Assembly (NCBI GenBank): GCA_017521405.1 | Contig: JAFXCP010000011.1 | Coordinates: 62,001 to 126,000 of the forward strand | Reading direction: 5' to 3' | Source: Akkermansia sp. | GTDB taxonomy: Bacteria; Verrucomicrobiota; Verrucomicrobiia; Verrucomicrobiales; Akkermansiaceae | DNA: 64,000 nucleotides | Shown here: positions 43,796 to 51,859 of the stretch, in pieces | Numbering within the stretch: the stretch's first letter is position 1 | Layout of the letters: the number at the start of each line of letters is the position of its first letter | Notes under the pieces: model-generated | What the model was told of the DNA's origin: nothing | The model's input: the letters and a program-made list of their open reading frames with translations, nothing else | Database searches by the model: none | Position numbers and translations under genes: made by a program

Positions 43796-44466
43796 TGCAA
43801 CACGGCATCGTTTTTGATTTGGACGGCACACTAGCCGATTCCCTCCCCGGCATTGCGGAAGGGCTCAACCGAGCCCTCCGCACGCTGGGAATGCCCGGGC
43901 ATCCGCAAGAAGCCGTACGCAACATGATTGGCCGGGGAGCCGCTAATCTTTGTGCGGCAGCCCTTGGCTATTCGGACGCGAGCATGGCTCCAGCCGATGA
44001 GCTGGAGGCTCTGCACCAAGCCTTCCGCCGGGAATATCCCCACTGCTGGCAGGGAGAGGAATATACCCGCCCCTACCCCGGCATTCCTGCCCTCCTGCAA
44101 GAACTGGCAGCGGAGGGAATACCCCTTGCCGTACTCTCCAACAAACCGCACGAGGTAACCCTCCCCATGGTGCAGGAACTTTTCCCCGGCATTCCCTTTG
44201 AGCCTGTTTTAGGACACCGTCCCGAATTTCCCCGCAAGCCGCACCCGGCAGCCATACAACACATCGCAACTCAATGGGGCATCCCGGTGGAGCAGCTCAT
44301 TCTCGTGGGGGATTCCGCCATCGATGCCGCCACGGCCGAGGCGGCGGGCTGCCGTCTCATCACCATGAGTTGGGGCTATTCCTGCGGGATGGATATGCAC
44401 CTCTTTCCTGCCCCCTGCTGCGACAATGCAGAAGAGCTTCGCGAGCAGCTTCAGCGGATAAAGTGA
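43795..44466 (+). CDS. gph: HAD phosphatase, phosphoglycolate phosphatase-like
   Basis: A 223-residue haloacid-dehalogenase hydrolase. Motif I is FDLDGTLADS with nucleophile D8 and acid D10, motif II is LSNK, motif III is the K of PRKPHPA, and motif IV is VGDSAIDAATAEAAG. The helical cap is of the Gph/PGP type. It likely removes phosphoglycolate or related metabolites. Its ATG overlaps the lpxA stop (TAATG), so both share a transcript. Its 3' end overlaps the convergent reductase gene by 16 bp. Confidence 0.88.
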   Translation: MQHGIVFDLDGTLADSLPGIAEGLNRALRTLGMPGHPQEAVRNMIGRGAANLCAAALGYSDASMAPADELEALHQAFRREYPHCWQGEEYTRPYPGIPALLQELAAEGIPLAVLSNKPHEVTLPMVQELFPGIPFEPVLGHRPEFPRKPHPAAIQHIATQWGIPVEQLILVGDSAIDAATAEAAGCRLITMSWGYSCGMDMHLFPAPCCDNAEELREQLQRIK

Positions 44467-45065
44467 GTCCACGCACGAGGCTCCTCCGCCACAGGCGGCT
44501 TGGGACCGGCTGCCACGCACTGCATCATCCACGCCATATTTTGTCCCAAGTGGCGCAGAGTTTGCGCGCCTTCCGCATCCATCTGCACCTCTCCCGGGCG
44601 CATTCCGTAAATCATATTCCAATAAAAGGAGCTGACAAGAGGCTGGTTATTATAAGTGATGTATTTGTTAAGGCGGTCCAGCGTGGTGCCGGCCCCGCCC
44701 CGGCGGGCCACGGCCAGCGTGGCACCCGGTTTGTACGCCAGCTTGGCCCCTGCGGAATAGTACAGGCGATCCAGCAGCGCACACAGGGAACCATTAGGCC
44801 CGGCAAAATAAGTGGGGCTGCCAATCACAATACCGCCCACCTCCTCCAGCTGCTCATAAATATGGTGGTATAACTCATCCTTCATCCCGCAGCAGCCGGT
44901 TTTGAGGCAGCGGCGGCAGCCGATGCAGCCCTGAACCGCAGCCGTCCCCACTTGGACAATCTCCGTATCTACCCCGGCCTCATTCATCGCCGCCGCCACC
45001 ATAGCCAGAGCTTGGTATGTATTTCCCGCAGCATTGGGGCTGCCGTTAATCAGAAGAGCTTTCAT
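44451..45065 (-). CDS. Flavodoxin-family NAD(P)H-dependent reductase
   Basis: A 204-residue FMN-binding protein. The phosphate loop is LINGSPNAAGNTYQAL (residues 5-20), the second flavin loop GSPTYFAGPNGSLCALLDR (near 82-100). Four cysteines at CIGCRRCLKTGCC form the iron-sulfur-flavoprotein-like cluster seen in some NADPH-dependent FMN reductases. The substrate is unknown. Its 3' end overlaps gph on the other strand. Confidence 0.82.
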   Translation of the reverse strand: MKALLINGSPNAAGNTYQALAMVAAAMNEAGVDTEIVQVGTAAVQGCIGCRRCLKTGCCGMKDELYHHIYEQLEEVGGIVIGSPTYFAGPNGSLCALLDRLYYSAGAKLAYKPGATLAVARRGGAGTTLDRLNKYITYNNQPLVSSFYWNMIYGMRPGEVQMDAEGAQTLRHLGQNMAWMMQCVAAGPKPPVAEEPRAWTHFIR

Positions 45066-45132
45066 ACTGCGTATAGTAGCACAAAAAGGGGGTACAGCTC
45101 AAGCCCGGACTTCCCGCCGCCATGCTCCGGCA

Positions 45133-45573
45133 CTAATCCCTGTGGTAAGGACTGCCGGCCAGCAATGTATGCACGCGGTAAATCTGCTCCAACAGCACCA
45201 CCAGAGCCAGCTCATGCTGCATCGTGTGGCGCCCCAGACAAAGCACCGCATCGCAGGCCTCCCGCAGTGCCGGGGTGTGCCCATCCGCCGCGCCAATCAG
45301 GAAAGCCACATGCTTTACAGCCTGCAACTGCCAGCGGCGCACACGCTTTTCAAATTCTCGCGTAGTCCAATTTTCCCCGCGCTCATCCATTGCAATCCGC
45401 AGGCAGCCCTCGCTAGCCTCCAGCAAGCGGGCAGAAACATCCTCCGAGTTCCCCGCTTTCACATAGCGCAATTCCACCTTACCCAAAGGGCGCAGGCGCT
45501 CCTCAAAAAATTTCACCCCATCGCGAGCGTAGGCAATCGATGGTTTCGCCGCTGCTATCACTCGAAAATCCAT
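45133..45573 (-). CDS. rlmH: 23S rRNA (pseudouridine1915-N3)-methyltransferase
   Basis: A 146-residue SPOUT methyltransferase. The S-adenosylmethionine-binding knot region has [10 protein letters not shown] and the C-terminal signature [18 protein letters not shown] then SPYHRD. It modifies pseudouridine 1915 of helix 69. The ATG at 45573 ([12 protein letters not shown]) gives the standard N-terminus; an in-frame codon at 45597 was rejected. Confidence 0.93.
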   Translation of the reverse strand: MDFRVIAAAKPSIAYARDGVKFFEERLRPLGKVELRYVKAGNSEDVSARLLEASEGCLRIAMDERGENWTTREFEKRVRRWQLQAVKHVAFLIGAADGHTPALREACDAVLCLGRHTMQHELALVVLLEQIYRVHTLLAGSPYHRD

Positions 45574-45668
45574 AACGCTGGCACCACCATACAGCAATTA
45601 GGCTCCCCATACAAGCCATAAGAGTGCTTCCGCCCGGTACAAGCCAAACATTCTGCCGCAATTAAGGC

Positions 45669-45698
45669 TTGCGAGCATGGGTATATGGCGGGTATAAT
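45669..45698 (+). promoter_or_regulatory. Leaderless-type promoter of aroB
   Basis: TTGCGA (45669-45674), 18 bp, perfect TATAAT (45693-45698), six bases, ATG at 45705. Confidence 0.75.
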
Positions 45699-45704
45699 GA
45701 CCAC

Positions 45705-46814
45705 ATGCCGAATGTCTCCCTTTCCTTAGGCAAAAACTCATACGAAGTTCACATCAACAATGGGGCACTGGATTCCCTTGGTTACTTGGTGAGCCATACC
45801 AGACTTTCCGGCAAGGCTGCCATCGTTACGGATTCCCATGTAGCCCCTCTGTATGCGGAACGAGTATGTGCCAGTTTGGAAGAAGCCGGGTATACTACCA
45901 GCCTACATGTTTTTCCGGCAGGGGAGCAGAGTAAAAAACTCTCCACTGTGGAAACACTGGCCAACGAAATGGTACAAGCCGGGCACGACCGCACCAGCTT
46001 TATCGTAGCGCTGGGCGGAGGAGTGGTGGGAGATATGGGAGGATTCCTCGCCTCCATATACTACCGAGGTATTCCCTTTGTTCAAGTGCCCACCACCGTT
46101 ATGGCACAAGTGGATAGCTCCGTGGGGGGCAAAACAGCCGTGGATATAGATGGCGGGAAAAACCTTATCGGAGCCTTTCACCAGCCACGTCTCGTCGTGG
46201 CAGACCCCACCACCCTCACCACACTTCCGGCGCGTGTATTGCGGGAAGGCATGGCAGAAATGGTCAAGCATGCCGCCATTCGCAAGCCCAAAATGCTGCT
46301 TACCCTACGCCGCTTGGCCGAGGAAATTGAATTAGGTTTCACCCTTTCCACCATCGACCAACTGCCGCAAATTATGGCGGAAAACATCGCCATCAAAGCT
46401 CGCATCGTGGAGGAGGACGAAAAGGAAACCTGCGGCGTACGCGCCTTCCTCAATCTAGGGCACACACTGGGGCACGGCATCGAAGCCAGCCTACCCCTAG
46501 GCACCTTACTGCACGGAGAGGCTGTCAGTTTGGGGCTGCGTGCGGCATTGTTCCTCTCCCGGCGTTTGCTGGGAATGGAGGCCACCGCAGAGCGCGACCT
46601 GTTGGAAACGCTACGCGCATTGGAGCTACCCTTGCAATTACCCGATGGGGTGGAGCCGGAACGCGCCTTACAGCTCACCGCCTCCGATAAGAAATTCCAA
46701 GCAGGAGCCATTCGTTTTGTGCTGCTGGAAGCACCGGGCAAGCCCGTGCTTTCCGATGCCGTAACGCAAGAAGATTTGCAAGCCGCCCTCGAACATCTTA
46801 CCACTCCATACTAA
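45705..46814 (+). CDS. aroB: 3-dehydroquinate synthase
   Basis: A 369-residue NAD-dependent, zinc enzyme of the shikimate pathway. The NAD motif ALGGGVVGDMGGFLAS (near residue 103), the VPTTVMAQVDSSVGGKTAVD stretch and the zinc ligands (a Glu in EGMAEMVKH, histidines in NLGHTLGHGIE and LLHGEAV) are all present. The ATG at 45705 follows a consensus -10 box by six bases. It leads a four-gene unit with two M29 aminopeptidases and a phosphoesterase. Confidence 0.96.
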   Translation: MPNVSLSLGKNSYEVHINNGALDSLGYLVSHTRLSGKAAIVTDSHVAPLYAERVCASLEEAGYTTSLHVFPAGEQSKKLSTVETLANEMVQAGHDRTSFIVALGGGVVGDMGGFLASIYYRGIPFVQVPTTVMAQVDSSVGGKTAVDIDGGKNLIGAFHQPRLVVADPTTLTTLPARVLREGMAEMVKHAAIRKPKMLLTLRRLAEEIELGFTLSTIDQLPQIMAENIAIKARIVEEDEKETCGVRAFLNLGHTLGHGIEASLPLGTLLHGEAVSLGLRAALFLSRRLLGMEATAERDLLETLRALELPLQLPDGVEPERALQLTASDKKFQAGAIRFVLLEAPGKPVLSDAVTQEDLQAALEHLTTPY

Positions 46815-46832
46815 CCCCCCCCTTTCCCGCTT

Positions 46833-47942
46833 ATGACAGATCCCCGCACCACTCAATTGGCTCAGAACCTGATTCGCCACAGCTGCCGCATTCAGCCGGG
46901 CGAGCATGTGTTACTGGAAATCATCGATGCCCCGGATGAAATCGGCATCGAACTCATCCGCGCAGTACGCGCGGCCGGGGGGTACCCCCACATCAACCTC
47001 CGCCATAGCCGCATTACCAGCGAAATGTTCTCCGGGGCAACAGAGGAACAATACGCCTCCATCGCCGGATTCGAGCTGGCAGAAATGCAAGCCATGCAGG
47101 CCTACATTGCCATTCGGGGCGGCATGAACAGCTTTGAAAACTCCGGCGTGCCGGCCGAAGCCATGAAACTGGCGCAAAAACACATGCGCCCCGTGCATAA
47201 CCAACGCATCTGCAAAACCAAGTGGTGCGTGCTGCGCTGGCCAACCCCCGGCATGGCACAAGGTGCCGGCATGAGTACGGAAGCATTCGAAGATTTCTAC
47301 TTCCGCTGCTGTCTGGCGGATTACGCTCGCCTGCGCGAGGCCATGGATACCCTTGCTGCCCGCATGATGCAGACAGACCGGGTCCACATTACCGGGCCGG
47401 GCACGGATTTGCACTTTTCCATTAAGGGAATGCCGGCCATTCCCTGCGCCGGGGAAATGAACATCCCCGATGGCGAAGTATTTACCGCACCTATTCGGGA
47501 TTCCGTCAATGGTGTGATTCACTACACCGCCCCCACGGTATTCCAAGGCATTGCCTTCGACGGCATTCGCCTGCGCTTCGAGAACGGCCGCATTATAGAA
47601 GCCTCCTGCAATGGCAACAGCGATACCCTGAACAAAATTCTGGATACGGATGCAGGAGCGCGATACATCGGCGAATTCGCCCTCGGGGTAAATCCCTACA
47701 TCCTGCAACCCATGCGCGATATCCTCTTCGATGAGAAGATTGCCGGTTCCTTCCACTTTACTCCGGGGCAGGCTTACGAAAATTGCGATAATGGTAATCG
47801 TTCCCAAGTACACTGGGATATGGTATGCATTCAACGCGCCGATTATGGCGGAGGAGAAATCCGCTTCGATGGCGAAATCATCCGCAAGGATGGTATCTTT
47901 ACAAATCCCGCCCTCAGTATCCTTAACCCTGCACAAGACTAA
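46833..47942 (+). CDS. M29 family aminopeptidase, first copy
   Basis: A 369-residue metalloaminopeptidase of the thermophilic (AmpS/PepS) family. Metal-site elements visible: a Glu in GEMNIPDGEVFTAP, GEFALGVNPY, the histidine in GSFHFTPGQAYE and the H-W-D in VHWDMVCIQ. It releases N-terminal residues from peptides in the cytoplasm. It lies 18 bp after aroB and 9 bp before a closely similar paralogue, so the pair arose by tandem duplication. Confidence 0.9.
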   Translation: MTDPRTTQLAQNLIRHSCRIQPGEHVLLEIIDAPDEIGIELIRAVRAAGGYPHINLRHSRITSEMFSGATEEQYASIAGFELAEMQAMQAYIAIRGGMNSFENSGVPAEAMKLAQKHMRPVHNQRICKTKWCVLRWPTPGMAQGAGMSTEAFEDFYFRCCLADYARLREAMDTLAARMMQTDRVHITGPGTDLHFSIKGMPAIPCAGEMNIPDGEVFTAPIRDSVNGVIHYTAPTVFQGIAFDGIRLRFENGRIIEASCNGNSDTLNKILDTDAGARYIGEFALGVNPYILQPMRDILFDEKIAGSFHFTPGQAYENCDNGNRSQVHWDMVCIQRADYGGGEIRFDGEIIRKDGIFTNPALSILNPAQD

Positions 47943-47951
47943 TCCCCGCCC

Positions 47952-49061
47952 ATGAAAGACCCCCGATACCAGCAATTAGCCGAACAAGTGGTGGGCTATT
48001 CCGTGCGGGTACAACCCGGAGAACACGTTAACCTCCGCATGCAGGATATTCCGGATGCCATGGTAGTGGAACTCATCCGTGCCGTGCGCGCCGCCGGTGG
48101 GATTCCGCACGTGGATATCTCCCACTCCGTCATCTCCCGAGAGCTGGCCATGGGAGCCACGGAGGAGCAATACGCCCTCCTTGGGCGCTACCGTTTGCAG
48201 CGCGCGGAAGATATGCAAGTGCATATCTGCTTCTACGCCGATTACAACAGCTTTGAAAGCGCCGATGTGCCGGCCAACCGCATGCAGCTGGTGAGCCGCC
48301 ACTTAAAAGCCGCCAGCGATTTAACCTGCAACAAGCGCAAATGGACCGTTCTGGCATGGCCCACGCCCGGCATGGCGCAAGCGGCCGGAATGAATACGGA
48401 AGCCTTCGAGGATTTCTATTTCCGCTGCTGCTTGGCAGATTACGCCGCCATGAAGGAGAAGGCATTAAAACTCAAAGCCCTCATGGAAGCCACGGACAAA
48501 GTGCGCATTATCGGCCCGGGTACAGAGCTGGAATTTTCCATCAAAGGCATACCGGCCATTCCCTGCTGCGGCGATTGCAACGTACCGGATGGCGAGGTGT
48601 ACACCGCCCCGGTGCGGGATTCCATCAACGGCGTCATCACCTACACCGCCCCCAGCATCTACCACGGTATCCCCTTCGATGGCGTGCGTTTCCGTTTTGA
48701 AAAAGGGCGCATTGTGGAAGCCTCCTGCAATGGGGACAATGCCAAGCTGAATGCCCTGCTGGATACGGACGAGGGAGCCCGCTACATCGGGGAATTTGCC
48801 TTAGGCATCAACCCGCACATCCTGCACCCCATGCGGGATATTCTCTTCGATGAGAAAATTGCCGGCTCCTTCCACCTTACCCCCGGCCAAGCCTATGAGG
48901 AAGCCCCCAATGGAAACGAATCCGCCATTCACTGGGATTTGGTCTGCATCCAGCGCCCGGAGTACGGCGGCGGGGAAATCTGGTTCGATGACCGCCTCAT
49001 CCGCAAGGATGGACTCTTCACCGATCCGGAGTTCGCCCTGTTCAATGCGAAAAACGCATGA
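47952..49061 (+). CDS. M29 family aminopeptidase, second copy
   Basis: A 369-residue paralogue of exactly the same length as the upstream gene, with long identical blocks (for example TEAFEDFYFRCCLADYA and GARYIGEFALG) and the same metal ligands. Differences cluster in residues 80-135, where the first copy has AIRGGMNSFE and this one CFYADYNSFE, suggesting different peptide specificity. Its stop overlaps the next gene's start by four bases. Confidence 0.9.
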   Translation: MKDPRYQQLAEQVVGYSVRVQPGEHVNLRMQDIPDAMVVELIRAVRAAGGIPHVDISHSVISRELAMGATEEQYALLGRYRLQRAEDMQVHICFYADYNSFESADVPANRMQLVSRHLKAASDLTCNKRKWTVLAWPTPGMAQAAGMNTEAFEDFYFRCCLADYAAMKEKALKLKALMEATDKVRIIGPGTELEFSIKGIPAIPCCGDCNVPDGEVYTAPVRDSINGVITYTAPSIYHGIPFDGVRFRFEKGRIVEASCNGDNAKLNALLDTDEGARYIGEFALGINPHILHPMRDILFDEKIAGSFHLTPGQAYEEAPNGNESAIHWDLVCIQRPEYGGGEIWFDDRLIRKDGLFTDPEFALFNAKNA

Positions 49062-49870
49062 GGAAGCTCGGCTACATCTTTCTGGTACTCGGGCTCCTAT
49101 TCATTCTGGGTATCGCCAATATACTGCGGCATGGTTTCCGCCATGCGGAGCGGGCGGAGTGTAACATCTCCACCCTGCCGGCCTCCGTCCTGCCGGGGGC
49201 CGGGCCCCTCCGCATCGCAGTCATCGGGGATGCTCACCTCATGAATGTCCCTATGTCGTGGGCTCTCCACTACCTCCGGAAGGAAAAACCGGACATCATC
49301 TTCTTTGTGGGCGATTTGGTTACGGGGGACACACGATTCAGCCGTAGCCGTACCTACATCCATTTCTTTGAAACACTTAAAACAGTAGCCCCCGTATACG
49401 CAATTCTGGGGAACCACGACTATGAGAAATTGGCCTCCCTCGAACGCGTGTATGCGGAAGCAGGCGTTCCCCTGCTCCGCAACCGAGCAATCGAATGGAC
49501 CAGCCCCGCCGGCAAAAACATCCGAATCATCGGTCTGGGAGATTGGAACGAGGGGGACGAAAAGCCCGCCCTTTGCATGCAACTTAAAGGCAAGGAAAAA
49601 CTCCCGGTCATTCTGCTCTCGCACGATGCGAACAGCCGCTGGCTGCTCCGCCGTTACGATTGGAACCTCATGCTCAGCGGCCACACCCATGGCGGGCAGC
49701 TGGGCAATCCCTTTACGGGGCAATACATTTACCCCCGCGATAGCATGGTTGCCGGGCTATATGATTTTGAAAAGGAGCATCACATCTTCATCACCAGGGG
49801 CTTAGGTGCTCTTTTCAAGCTCCGCTTCTTCTGCCCGCCGGAGGTGAACATCCTCGACATCCCGGAATAA
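49058..49870 (+). CDS. Membrane-anchored metallophosphoesterase, YaeI/LpxG-like
   Basis: A 270-residue calcineurin-like phosphoesterase with an N-terminal membrane helix (about 5-21). Metal motifs in order: VIGDAHL, FFVGDLVTGD, LGNHDY, LLSHD and LSGHTHGGQ. Membrane-tethered relatives hydrolyse phospholipid headgroups; LpxG of Chlamydiae cleaves UDP-2,3-diacylglucosamine in lipid A synthesis. With lpxA nearby, an LpxG role is attractive but unproven. Translationally coupled to the second M29 gene (ATGA). Confidence 0.82.
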   Translation: MRKLGYIFLVLGLLFILGIANILRHGFRHAERAECNISTLPASVLPGAGPLRIAVIGDAHLMNVPMSWALHYLRKEKPDIIFFVGDLVTGDTRFSRSRTYIHFFETLKTVAPVYAILGNHDYEKLASLERVYAEAGVPLLRNRAIEWTSPAGKNIRIIGLGDWNEGDEKPALCMQLKGKEKLPVILLSHDANSRWLLRRYDWNLMLSGHTHGGQLGNPFTGQYIYPRDSMVAGLYDFEKEHHIFITRGLGALFKLRFFCPPEVNILDIPE

Positions 49871-49874
49871 CGGC

Positions 49875-50966
49875 TCATTCGCACTCATTCACCATATCGA
49901 TAAACTCCCGCAGGCGGGCATAGTTCCCTTGGCGGAAAGAGAAACGCAGGCGGTACAAATAACTCAGGCGGGCATCCGGGTCCGTGGGGTCGTTCTCCAT
50001 CTGCACCAAATCATCCTTCAGCATTAAATCCGCAAAGTCGTTCTTCAGCCACATAAGAGCTTCCTCCTTCACCGGCCCGGACATGCGGATGGAAATATAA
50101 CCATCCCGGAAATAGTACGAGTGGTAGCGGCTGTAGAACTTTGCAATGTGGAAAAACGCATCCTCCGCACTCTTGCTCACATAAAGCAATTTCATATCCT
50201 CCGGAGAAATCAAATGAGCTTGCAGCAGTTCCCGCTCAATAAACTTCTCCCAGCGGCTCCAGAACATCTCCCCGGGCGGGTCCAGCAGCACCACCGGGAA
50301 AATGGTGGATTTGCCTGTTTGGATAAGCGTAATCGTCTCAAAAATCTCATCCATCGTGCCGAATCCTCCGGGGAAGGCCACCAGCGCATCCGTCTGTTTC
50401 AGGAAATTGAGCTTTCTCGTAAAGAAATAGTAGAAATTCATCATCTTCTCGCTGTGCGCCATCACCGGATTCGGGTGCTGCTCAAAGGGCAGCGTAATAT
50501 TCAACCCGAAGGAATTATGCTCCGTGGCACCCTCATTGCATGCCTGCATCAGCCCCGGACCGCCTCCCGTTATCACCATATACCCTTGACTGGCGGCCAA
50601 ATTCGCAAAATGCCGCGCCTGTATATAACTCGGGTCCGTCTCCTTGATGCGGGCAGAACCAAAGCACGTAATCTTACGGATATTGCGGAATGGGTAGAAC
50701 ATCTTATCCGCTTGAAACATCTCGTCTATCGCTCGATTCATTATCTCCAAATCGTGGTCCTCCAAATGGCTGCGGGAGGCGTTCAATACCGTGGCCAGCA
50801 TTTGCAACACAGTATCCGGCGAGTGGGCTCCGCAAAAACGGCGAGAAAGATCGTACAGGTTGGCATCCAGCACCGGATTCCCGGTGCTTACGGGTATCGA
50901 TTCCGAGCTATGCTGCTCGGCACGACTATTCATATCACGGGCGGCAAGAATTTTGGAATGACTCAT
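49875..50966 (-). CDS. LOG family protein (TIGR00730-like)
   Basis: A 363-residue protein with the lysine-decarboxylase-like/LOG fold. The signatures GGGPGLMQACNEGATEHNS (near 158) and FPGGFGTMDEIFETIT (near 217) are both intact, as in cytokinin riboside 5'-monophosphate phosphoribohydrolases and nucleotide 5'-monophosphate nucleosidases. It is much longer than the 190-residue minimal type. The extra parts are about 95 helical residues at the N-terminus and a C-terminal extension. Its substrate is unknown. Confidence 0.85.
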   Translation of the reverse strand: MSHSKILAARDMNSRAEQHSSESIPVSTGNPVLDANLYDLSRRFCGAHSPDTVLQMLATVLNASRSHLEDHDLEIMNRAIDEMFQADKMFYPFRNIRKITCFGSARIKETDPSYIQARHFANLAASQGYMVITGGGPGLMQACNEGATEHNSFGLNITLPFEQHPNPVMAHSEKMMNFYYFFTRKLNFLKQTDALVAFPGGFGTMDEIFETITLIQTGKSTIFPVVLLDPPGEMFWSRWEKFIERELLQAHLISPEDMKLLYVSKSAEDAFFHIAKFYSRYHSYYFRDGYISIRMSGPVKEEALMWLKNDFADLMLKDDLVQMENDPTDPDARLSYLYRLRFSFRQGNYARLREFIDMVNECE

Positions 50967-51060
50967 AGTAGTATAATGCGCCCGGGGACAGAATTTGTCA
51001 CGAAAAAAAACACCTTCTGCACGGAAAAGATGCTGTTACGCTGCATGGCGGCATTCGCGC

Positions 51061-51090
51061 TTGCGCGGGAACGCCTGTTTGTGTTAGCAT
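51061..51090 (+). promoter_or_regulatory. Leaderless-type promoter of the 246-residue secreted protein gene
   Basis: TTGCGC (51061-51066), 18 bp, TAGCAT (51085-51090), then seven bases and the ATG at 51098. An earlier in-frame ATG (51092) falls before the expected transcription start. Confidence 0.65.
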
Positions 51091-51097
51091 AATGGTC

Positions 51098-51838
51098 ATG
51101 AAGAAATACCTCTGCACAGCCGCATCCGTGGCCATGCTTTGCAGTGCCATGGCCGCCTCCGACATGGCGGAATCCGCCCGAGAAGCCGCCCGGCAATACG
51201 GTGCTGCCGTACGCAACTGCGATATGGTGTGGGCTCTGGATTCCATGTACCCCCCCCTGCGCCGCAGCTATGCCGACCAAACCAACGGACGCAGCAGAGA
51301 AGCGGAAATTGCCCGTGCCCGCCGCATCCAAGGGCTGGATGTGGAAACCAAAGAAGAAGCCCGTGCCCGCATGGCGGCTAACGATAAGGCACTCCGCGCA
51401 CGCTATGCCCGCATGGGGCAGGAAATGAAAAAAAGCGGCATGGTGATTGAGAGCTACACCGTGGGTACACCCACGGCGGAATATGTGGTCACCCCGCCCA
51501 TGGCCGCCGTACGCGATGTACGGCGGGATGCCTCCGGCCGCCTGCGTGCAGAGGATATCGGCAGCACCACGGAGCGCAGCCGCGTTGTCATCCTGCCCAC
51601 CACGCTGGTAGTCAGTGTGCCGCGTGCAGACGGCGGGCGCAACCGCATGGAGCGCCGCAGTTTCATTTATGCCGTGCGGGACGAAATCATTGCCGACCAC
51701 ACACAATCCCGCGGCACCGTGCTGAACAAGTGGTACTTTATCGATGGGAATACGGATGTAAACACCTTACGTTCTTACTTCCCCAATTTGCCGCTCAACC
51801 TCAGGCTCCCCCGCTGCTCAAACAGGGTACTGCGTTAA
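51098..51838 (+). CDS. Uncharacterised secreted protein
   Basis: A 246-residue protein with a signal peptide (MKKYLCTAASVAMLCSAMA). The mature part starts with an Ala/Arg-rich helix, is strongly charged between residues 70 and 110, then becomes beta-rich (VVILPTTLVVSVP) and ends with LNKWYFIDGN, a pattern resembling NTF2-like or SnoaL-like domains, though this is only suggestive. Likely periplasmic. dinG follows 21 bp downstream. Confidence 0.6.
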   Translation: MKKYLCTAASVAMLCSAMAASDMAESAREAARQYGAAVRNCDMVWALDSMYPPLRRSYADQTNGRSREAEIARARRIQGLDVETKEEARARMAANDKALRARYARMGQEMKKSGMVIESYTVGTPTAEYVVTPPMAAVRDVRRDASGRLRAEDIGSTTERSRVVILPTTLVVSVPRADGGRNRMERRSFIYAVRDEIIADHTQSRGTVLNKWYFIDGNTDVNTLRSYFPNLPLNLRLPRCSNRVLR

Positions 51839-51859
51839 GGGAAAAGCGTTTCCATAACC

